Positions 58,481 to 64,000 of a stretch of 64,000 nucleotides of DNA are shown piece after piece (the stretch's first letter is position 1; each line of letters starts with the position of its first letter). The notes under the pieces were generated by a model. The model worked only from the letters and a program-made list of their open reading frames with translations, did no database searches and had not been told where the DNA came from. The stretch covers positions 12,426,001 to 12,490,000 of the forward strand of contig JBBDHG010000057.1 of assembly GCA_037951165.1 (NCBI GenBank). The letters run 5' to 3'. Made by a program: the position numbers and the translations under genes. The stretch comes from Lophius americanus (Eukaryota > Chordata > Actinopteri > Lophiiformes > Lophiidae).

Positions 58481-59107
58481 GCACATTTAATTTACAATGC
58501 ACTTTACATTTGGATCAAATCTCAAAGTGCTTTTGGTGGAACAAGCTTCGTGTTGCTGCATAAAAAATGTGTTTTCACTCCATTTTTTGCCCGGCTAAAC
58601 AAAATTGAACTCCTCGTTCTACACCAATTAATTTCCTGCTGTCAGTTTTCTAAATGTGCTCATTTGTCATCTCGGAACTTTCATTAGCCACATCCCATTA
58701 GAGTCAAAAATGGATGTTCTAGCTTTATTTCTTCATCTTACTGTTAAATTGCTCTTGAATTCAATGCTATGTAGCATTAATAATGGTCACACTTACTCCA
58801 AACTCCACATACCTTGTTCTGTTTTTATTTATTTTATTAAAGTGCTGCATTTCATAGCTGAACACAGGAAGTAGACGTCACAATTAAACATAATGTATGG
58901 TGAGATGAAGTTGACAAGTATGTGTGTGTGTCCTCCAAGATGTGTGCTGGGCCAACGCAGAGACTGGCCCATGCCGGGCCATGCTGTCCCGCTGGTACTT
59001 TGACCGCCAGGAGGGCCGCTGTGCTCAGTTTATCTATGGTGGCTGTGGAGGCAACAGGAATAACTTTGAGTCAGAGGAATACTGCCTGTCTGTCTGCAGC
59101 AGCGTCA
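30355..59107 (+). CDS. app: Amyloid precursor protein, 5' part (exons 1-7; continues past the window)
   Basis: Type I membrane glycoprotein processed by secretases. Exons: 30355-30414, 51501-51668, 55449-55578, 55733-55845, 56306-56496, 58010-58332, 58940-59107. All are GT-AG and phases agree. Sizes of exons 2, 3, 4 and 7 (168, 130, 113, 168) equal the human APP exons as I recall them; exon 5 is 191 versus 194. Encodes residues 1-384: signal peptide 1-18, growth-factor-like domain, copper-binding domain (HLHWH, DYGMLLPCG), acidic region and KPI domain. The KPI exon separates it from APLP1; E1 wording (LLAEPQVAMFCGKLNMHINV) fits APP better than APLP2. Synteny with cyyr1 and adamts1 agrees. Teleosts have appa and appb; the KPI exon suggests appa, but I cannot settle it. 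E2, A-beta and C-terminal exons lie beyond 64000. Confidence 0.95.
33430..33580 (+). mobile_element. Transposon end with 'tttccactg' palindromic wording
   Basis: 'gcatgtttccactgcgtgtt' and 'cgaacgtttccattgccaac' flank a stretch rich in 'cggtac' words. This resembles the ends of fish PIF/Harbinger-type elements. Its other end was not found. Confidence 0.45.
33661..34104 (+). CDS. Hypothetical 147-aa ORF, possibly transposon-derived
   Basis: Uninterrupted ATG-to-stop frame beginning MDDIQRQFFLLLGFWLFISI. It has a basic stretch (ARRKQRRW) near residue 62, an acidic patch (GEEEEGRDVLEDL) near 105, and a hydrophobic Phe-rich end. I do not recognise the family. It starts about 80 bases after a Harbinger-like transposon end, so it may be the first ORF of a decayed element rather than a host gene. 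No splice partner or promoter is evident. It lies in the sense orientation inside app intron 1. Confidence 0.3.
   Translation: MDDIQRQFFLLLGFWLFISITRQALYEKKGCRRKEILRGGKQASLAVVKELDEMDDFVPARRKQRRWTLSFVKGKEDYQQGWGIPVAEEPGMPVAQGEEEEGRDVLEDLMPYLNSSFFFFPFLLCNGHQYILSTFTLPSCFHAPLKS
35152..35220. repeat. Two adjacent inverted repeats
   Basis: cgtcaaaggagcc (35152-35164) pairs with 35174-35186 with one mismatch. Directly abutting it, 35186-35202 and 35204-35220 are perfect 17-bp complements around a single base (35203). Confidence 0.9.
38001..38480 (+). mobile_element. hAT-like transposase fossil (5' part)
   Basis: It starts with agaggtgcaccgatcgatcg, like the ends of fish hAT elements. From 38148 MANINSSVAWKFYSVNEEKH resembles the BED-finger start of hAT transposases. 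After frame breaks, 38427-38477 reads KFIALDDQQFSIVEDIG, a conserved hAT block. Frameshifts and a stop at 38297 show it is dead. Confidence 0.7.
39303..39842 (+). mobile_element. MITE copy 2, 5'-truncated
   Basis: It aligns with 16133-16670 over its whole length (for example acgacaaagatggcgtgcg, gcagcgactggctatc, aatctaatcggaattaggct). It ends ccatgtaaacccact. The first ~120 bases, including the left inverted repeat, are missing. Confidence 0.85.
40676..40760 (+). repeat. Possible DNA-transposon end
   Basis: 'ggtttacacggactttttgc' and 'ttcattctgattgagga' resemble the reverse complement of 57390-57430. Only single ends are visible in both places. Confidence 0.35.
41482..41540. repeat. 59-bp perfect palindrome (29-bp arms, 1-base centre)
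   Basis: 41482-41510 and 41512-41540 are exact reverse complements around t at 41511. BamHI-like ggatcc words flank the centre. Flanking bases do not continue the symmetry. Confidence 0.95.
44628..44665 (+). repeat. 11-bp tandem repeat
   Basis: Three copies of gaagcttttta and a partial fourth. Confidence 0.9.
45690..46090 (-). mobile_element. Tc1-like transposon remnant
   Basis: On the minus strand MGKLKDQSDFDKDQIVTVR and ELVGCSWSAVVSKYQRW match the N-terminal helix-turn-helix of fish Tc1-type transposases. The frame then loses similarity. The sequence right of it (agataatcaatgccatt...) matches, in reverse, the 5' end of that element. A matching terminal fragment is at 62827-62870. Confidence 0.8.
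46108..46136. repeat. 12-bp hairpin
   Basis: ctccttggggag and ctccccaaggag flank a 5-base loop (ttttt). Confidence 0.85.
48891..48945 (+). mobile_element. LINE (L2/CR1-type) tail, short copy
   Basis: 'ccgctccagccccagcaacc' then 'ctgaacaggacaagcggtaa' matches the tail seen at 19143-19250. Confidence 0.7.
49350..49890 (+). repeat. Dispersed fish repeat, degenerate
   Basis: 'gcgctacctggtggtaacag' in the middle and 'tttcaggtgtgagggtctga' plus 'gctgcttgtagctata' at the end match wording of a common teleost interspersed repeat. Confidence 0.5.
51501..51668 (+). CDS. app: app exon 2: growth-factor-like domain, first part
   Basis: Residues 21-76: VPTDVSIGLLAEPQVAMFCG through TKEGILQYCQE. 168 nt as in human, phase 0 at both ends. 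Acceptor ttctag, donor gtaaag. Confidence 0.96.
51756..51850 (+). repeat. (AAT)n-associated dispersed repeat
   Basis: An AAT tract, then 'catataaagtgctgttcaag' and 'ccaaagacgttttacagagt', resembles the 'ataaagcgcttttcaaa...caaggacattttaca' repeat common in fish. Confidence 0.5.
53154..53182 (+). repeat. (ATCA)n microsatellite
   Basis: About seven tetranucleotide units, one variant (gaatc). Confidence 0.95.
53187..53830 (+). mobile_element. Large teleost interspersed repeat, probably retroelement-derived
   Basis: A run of recognisable phrases in order: 'gatggttccacaggagagga', 'gcctgatagctgaacgctct', 'aagtaaccctgcatgctggg', 'gcctgaccagtaagggcttt' and 'accaatgcagggaagctaat'. These match a repeat found throughout fish genomes. 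No intact ORF remains. The class is uncertain. Confidence 0.75.
55449..55578 (+). CDS. app: app exon 3: growth-factor-like domain, second part
   Basis: Residues 77-119 plus one base: VYPDLQITNVVEANQPVSIQ then NWCKQGRKQCHSHMH and VVPYRCL. It includes the basic, heparin-binding loop region of E1 (in human NWCKRGRKQCKTHPH). 130 nt as in human. Confidence 0.96.
55733..55845 (+). CDS. app: app exon 4: copper-binding domain, first part
   Basis: Residues 120-157: [38 protein letters not shown]. HLHWH carries the His copper ligands of the E1 copper-binding domain (family knowledge). 113 nt as in human. Confidence 0.96.
56306..56496 (+). CDS. app: app exon 5: copper-binding domain and start of acidic region
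   Basis: Residues 158-220: SCGDRAMNLHDYGMLLPCGI, DRFRGVEFVCCP, then DSDVWWGGVETDYSDN. It keeps the Tyr and Met near the copper site. The donor gtacac runs directly into C8 and a (CA)n tract. Confidence 0.95.
56497..58009 (+). other. app: app intron 5
   Basis: 1.5 kb. It begins with C8(CA)n (about 56501-56528) and ends with about 150 bases of strong pyrimidine bias (57850-58009). A segment at 57243-57283 is shared with 18097-18135. No other gene seen. Confidence 0.75.
58010..58332 (+). CDS. app: app exon 6: acidic region and Thr-rich stretch
   Basis: Residues 221-328. A Glu/Asp-rich region of about 60 residues (AEEEEEEEEVVEEDDDEEEE onward) is followed by VAMTTTTTTTTESVEEVVR, which equals the human exon 6 end (IATTTTTTTESVEEVVR). 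It is 323 nt against 203 nt in human, an in-frame excess of 120 nt lying in the acidic part. Acceptor ccaag, donor gtaagg. Confidence 0.93.
58450..58530 (+). repeat. AAT-tailed dispersed repeat, copy 2
   Basis: (AAT)n at 58450-58481, then 'acatttaatttacaatgcac' and 'tttacatttggatcaaatct', nearly identical to 26640-26706. Confidence 0.85.
58940..59107 (+). CDS. app: app exon 7: Kunitz protease-inhibitor (KPI) domain
   Basis: Residues 329-384: DVCWANAETGPCRAMLSRWY, FDRQEGRCAQFIYGGCGGNR, NNFESEEYCLSVCSSV. All six Kunitz cysteines and P1 Arg (GPC-R-AM) are present, so trypsin-like protease inhibition is expected. 168 nt as in human, phase 1 both ends, hence skippable in frame. A (TG)n tract ends 10 bases before the acceptor. 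Confidence 0.96.
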
Positions 59108-62100
59108 GTAAGTCGCAGAAGCAGTCGCATCCCTGCTTGTTTTTCATCTCTCGTTTGTCTCAAGCCCCCAACTCTTCTGACTGCTCAAAGCCTCCTGCTT
59201 GTTGTGTTTCTCCGCTAGACTAGTCTGCTCCGTTCCTGTCTAACCTTTACTCATTAACTCACTGCCTTTGTGTGTGTCAGACAAACAAATCTGTTTGCAT
59301 ATGAAACAGACTCTCCTGTAAACCCCAGTGGATTCTTAAAGTGACCAACACTATTGTTGTACTGGTTCCTTTACTTTCATACTCAGTTCGTCAGCCAGTT
59401 GGCATCCCTCTAATATGTAGGTCATGAAATGTAAAGAAACTCCAAATCTCTCTCTCCCTCTCCCTCCAAGCAAGTGGTTTATGTCAGAGGCTTGAAAGTG
59501 GCTGGTTGAGGTAAGGCATGACCAGATAGGGTCTCACCCTGGGATGGTTAACATTTCATATGTGAATGTCACACTTATGTTCTATGAACGTCCTTCACTT
59601 CTTCCAATGTGAAATACTTTACAACTGAGGCATTATAGATCACATATGAGGTTTTACAGTCAATGGAATGATTGCCACTGAACTCCTCCCGAGATGTGAA
59701 AGCATTGGCATTTTTCAACGCAAACTTTCAAGCCTTTGTGCTGGAAAGCTTTTCAGAATCCTCAGCATTGATGAATCTAGTTCATCTTTCACTTTCAGTT
59801 TTTTTTTTTTTACAAGGTTTAAGTTGATTGGTTTCTACCGGTGTACTGCAAGCTCAGATGCTTGCCAGGTTAAGTTGAGCTCTGCTAGACCTATATATTA
59901 GCAATGCTGGGGAAGAACCATTCTCTAAAAGTTATAAATAATCTCAACATAAAACAGGCAGAACTCATTGGTAAGGGCAGTGTGGCACCTGGACAGCCAA
60001 CAGCATGCACACACTACAATTACCTTGTAATAAATTTTTAAAAAAGCACGTTGATTTGACAACTGAATTTCACTGAAACTTCAATTTCTATAAAGTTTTC
60101 AGCCCTAGACAACATACAGATCCCCTCAAAAAATGATAAAATAGAAAAAACACACCAATAGTTGTCATTGGGTAAAAATTTACGTCCTCCATACCATTTC
60201 AGTATTGAACAGTTCAGTTTGGTCGACATCATCGTTCATGTAAAGCTTAATTTTTTCCAGATCTGATTGTAGATATTGCCTTTAATTATAAGGTGGCATG
60301 TCAATTTTTCCCTGGGAGTACACTTCTTGGACAATCTTTAACCATTGTTCTCTTAATAGAGGCTCAACTTCACACAAGATTCTTGTTATACCTTATTTAC
60401 CAGGTAAAAAAACAAAGTGTTGTGCCAGATATCAATCATTCTTTTCTATAGCATTGAGAGCATTCCGTAGAAACACTACTACACAGCTGTCTGGTCCAGC
60501 ATATCCCAGAATATCCTCAAAGTTGTATTTATTTTGTTCCAGTAAAGATTCAATTTAGTGCATCGCCACTAATTTCAGGAAATCTCAGGATTTATAAAAC
60601 AAAACAAATCTCTCTTTCTTTTGGAGATGGTAGAAGTGCAATGTTATACATGTTTTGGACTGTTTGTCATCTGACATTTGTAATACCCATTTTTTTTAAT
60701 GCATACATCCTCCACTTTCTCATAAGCATCTGATGACTCAATGTTCATCTCTGAGAGAAGTATTATAGGGAAGTATATCGTGCTCAGTCTATCGTCACCT
60801 AGACAGAAACGTTTGTCACCCTGTGGTGAAGGATATACCTTATTGCCTTAATAAGATAGATACAATACAACAGATCATACTATCTCATTCTGAAACAGGC
60901 AAGTTGTTTATGTTAATTTGTTTAAAAAAAAATGTAATCATCTTAATGATTATTTCAGTCATCCTTTGAAAGGATTAAAGGTTAGAATTTAGTGCTATGT
61001 CGTAGAGCAGTCCCGGACTGCCACGTATTACACATTAGCGGTGTATTGGTTTTTAGAGGTGAATAACTCCTTCATCGCCTTTCTTTAAAGTGTGAGTTCT
61101 GTCTAGAGCCAGACTTCACTTTGTCTCTTCAACCCACTGTACAGTACTGAATATGCTATTTTCAGTTGATTATACACTGAGGAAACATTGGTATGAATAT
61201 TAAAATCCGAATATTCAAAGAGAAATCCTACGATCTGACGAACTTCTCCTTTAGTTCCCCACAGAAAAAAGGGCTGCTTTTTTTCCGACAAATGACAACT
61301 GCTCCGGGCTGAACTCTTCTGGGGGAAGCTGTAAAGTACTGAAACATAATGGCAAAGCTTTACAGTTCTCTCTTACTGATGAGAGTGTTATATGGTGAGG
61401 ATTGATTTTTATGGGCGGTTTGCTTTACAGACTGAATAACTCTTCATGTTACTCTAGTTAACATAAAATGACCCTCTATTAATCCCATGAAAGGTACATT
61501 GAGGCGTTGAAGCAGCACAAGAGAAGTTATATAGAGTATGACAACTACAGTTGTGTTCTTTGATCACTCCCATTACTGATCACGGGCATCAGTTGTGCAC
61601 ATAACTATAAAATGAATATGAGCTGTAAAATCATCCAGGCAGGTCATAATCCTCACATCGCTGCACATTATCCCTTCCGACCCCGATGTGCTGCAGGCCT
61701 GCTCACATCCTAATCTGGACTTCGCATTAGCAACCTGTAATTTAGAAACACTGAACATGAGGATCTTGTTACTAGGTGTGTATATATGATTATTCGAATT
61801 TCATGTTGATCTATCCTTAGTCATTGTGTCACAGATGAGAAAGGCAGATTAAGCGTTTGGCTGAGATGAGATCAGTTCTATGTGTGGTTCAGTGACATTG
61901 TCTTAGAATGTGCTTATACATTTTCTTTGTCTGAATCACATGCCGGAACTGCCCTGCAGCCAAAGCCATGCTCTCTCCATCATCTCCCTATATCACGATC
62001 TAATTTGATCCACAGAGTGAGACAGGTTTCATGCTTCGGTGTGAAGTGTGCGTGTGTTTGGGTTTGGACTTCTGCTGTGCTGAGCAGAGCGGAGGAAGTG

Positions 62101-63982
62101 CCGCAGTGTCAATTTTTCCCCGACGCCAACACACACACATACACACACAAACAAACAACAAAATTATATCTCTGTTTACTGGGATCTTTTTGATAATTAT
62201 AATAAGAAAATATTTAACATCCTTCATAATGTATTAAGATTTCATTCTTATATTGTAATAGTTGACTCATGTACAAGTATTTTAGATTTCAGATTAAGAT
62301 TTCCTTTATTGTCACCTTTTATGGACTTCCATGAATAAAAAACAAAATTATGTCACTCCTAACGACATCATGAAAGACATACAGTATAGATGGTGCAAAA
62401 AGACAATAAATAACAGAATTAAAGAAAATAGATAAAATAGTCTGAGCGATTCATGATGAAAATACTCAATTATAGAGTGTATTGTTGCAGAGGCATGTGA
62501 AGGCAGTCAATGAGGGTCCATGAAGTGCTTTTTTTAAATTTTATTCCATCCTTAGCTCTATATGTATGTGATTGAGTAGAAGGGAGGCGGTGTACAGAGG
62601 TTGGTTAGTATGTGCATGCTGGGAATTTAAATAATTCAGGAATCTTATTTCAACTGAATTTGATGTAGTGACTTCATTTATGTCAGGCGTCTGTTACTTT
62701 TCTTTTCACAAGGCGTTGTTGTGAATTTGGTCTGCCGTTTTCCCCAACACCACTGCTCTGCAACTGATTATCCACGTCCTGTACATATATTATATATAAA
62801 TGTAGATTATATCCACACACAGACACAGATTGGCCTTAACATTATAACCACTGACAGGTGGTAAGTGGTATAAAGAACAACCACTGGTGAACTGTAGACA
62901 GGGCTGTGTACTCCTGATCCATGTGCACATTATTGAACATTATAAGCAAAAACTACAACTATTCCTATAAAAAGAGTATTATTACTTAATGAAGAATATT
63001 TTGTAAACTGTATTCTTTCTTTCAAACTTTGACGCTTGTTTTCAAAAACATAAGCAAGATATTTGTGTTATTATATATAAAGTTTTAAAATTTGCAGGAG
63101 ACTGGGGAATTGTTTATCCATGCAGTTTTATTGTCCTAGTCCTATAAATCAAGAAAAGCCTCATACTTAAGATTAAGGAAGCTACTTTCAACTAAGGAAA
63201 AGTCTGGAAAAAGGGCAAGAGGAACTAAGTCACATGTTGTATTATTTTGCTATATTGCCATATTTTTCAAACTGATATCTTCAGTGCTTCAAGGGGGGGG
63301 TCCAAGGGGGTGTGAGGTCGCAGGCAGAAACCTGATCAGTGTCGCGGGGGGGAATTACACCCTGGACGAGTCACAAGCTCTCTCTAAACTTATAAGAAAC
63401 TATGCATGATAGCGATAGAGGTGAGAGAAGGAAGTAGAATTGTTTTGGTGAACTGGTCCTTTAAATTATTTTGACTAACAGAAGATACGAAAACACCTGG
63501 CCTAGGTCAAAGTGAACAGAATGTCCGAGTTGCTGTTTGTTCTGATGAAGACATGCATTCTTTCAGACATAACCATCATCACATGACGCTTCCGACTTTC
63601 ACACACGTTTCACCAGGAAAACCACAGTTTAGAGCTGATTTGTCTGAGATAATCAACCTTACACTGATTTACATTCAGGTTTTGCACCGTTGGCTGTAAT
63701 GCACTTGTATTTCTTGTTGATAAGTAGACTCCAGCATTGAGAACCTGGTTATATTCTAGCATCCGTTTTTCTGCTAGAGACGCACAGAATGAGGTTGTGT
63801 AATTGAGAGGAGGGTTTTGTCTCTTCCACAAAGAACTGAGGGTCATATGAGGGATTCACTTCAGTTCAGTTTTGAGTGGTGCTGACTTCCCTTTGCAGCT
63901 ACAGTCTTTCCTTTCTCTTTCGATCTCAGACTAACCCTATTAACTCCGTTTGGACTCTGTTTTGTCTTTGTCGGGGGCTCAG
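59108..63982 (+). other. app: app intron 7 (to a possible next exon at the window edge)
   Basis: At least 4.9 kb without a supported gene. It contains CA-type words near 62130-62160, a repeat-like segment at 62290-62420 ('tcctttattgtcacc') and a Tc1-type end at 62827-62870. G-runs occur at 63290-63350. An AG at 63981-63982 could be the next acceptor. Confidence 0.6.
62827..62870 (+). mobile_element. Tc1-like transposon end
   Basis: 'cagattggccttaacattat' and 'aaccactgacaggtgg' match the terminal inverted repeat of the Tc1-type element whose transposase remnant is at 45690-46090. Sequence after it diverges. Confidence 0.7.
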
Positions 63983-64000
63983 GGTCCCACACCTACTCCT

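Noticed and set aside
57977..58502. Serine- and leucine-rich minus-strand ORFs opposite app exon 6
   Set aside because: They are the antisense reading of the GAG/GAT-rich acidic exon and of the AAT repeat.
1..64000. CRISPR arrays, operons, prophage or other bacterial systems
   Set aside because: Spliced vertebrate genes throughout; tandem arrays are simple microsatellites without spacer structure.

Overview
This window reads as a vertebrate, almost certainly teleost, nuclear genome. It has multi-exon genes with GT-AG introns, many microsatellites, and remnants of repeat types common in fish (Tc1-like, hAT-like, LINE tails, short inverted-repeat elements). Nothing prokaryotic, viral or CRISPR-like was seen. 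Gene identities come from recognising protein families by eye; no database search was run.

Three genes lie head to tail on the + strand. (1) adamts1, 2562-7088: eight coding exons, complete, predicted 944 aa, a secreted metalloprotease. A TATA-like box lies upstream and a roughly 1.1 kb 3' UTR follows, with a G-quadruplex motif, an AU-rich element and a poly(A) signal. (2) cyyr1, 14594-27913: four coding exons, complete, 154 or 156 aa, a small Cys/Tyr-rich single-pass membrane protein with PPxY motifs. (3) app, from 30355 to beyond the right edge: exons 1-7 are present, covering the signal peptide, the E1 growth-factor-like and copper-binding domains, an unusually long acidic region and the Kunitz inhibitor (KPI) exon. 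E2, A-beta, the transmembrane segment and the tail must lie beyond 64000. The order and orientation adamts1-cyyr1-app match human 21q21 (ADAMTS1-CYYR1-APP). This supports all three orthology calls.

Layout: 1-2180 upstream DNA; 2184-8180 adamts1; 8180-14590 intergenic with old repeats; 14594-about 28640 cyyr1 with 3.8-4.8 kb introns carrying two inverted-repeat DNA elements and LINE debris; 28.6-30.2 kb short intergenic spacer; 30.2-64.0 kb app, with a 21 kb first intron full of transposon fossils (hAT, PIF/Harbinger-like, Tc1) and two of the window's notable palindromes. The genes are not an operon. They share conserved synteny but act separately: extracellular matrix proteolysis, an uncharacterised membrane adaptor, and the amyloid precursor.

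No new multi-gene system was found. The most interesting signals are structural. Several perfect inverted repeats have one-base spacers. UG or CA tracts abut splice sites in cyyr1 and app, including before the KPI exon. The App acidic exon is 40 codons longer than the human one. A unique 147-codon ORF follows a transposon-like end inside app intron 1.
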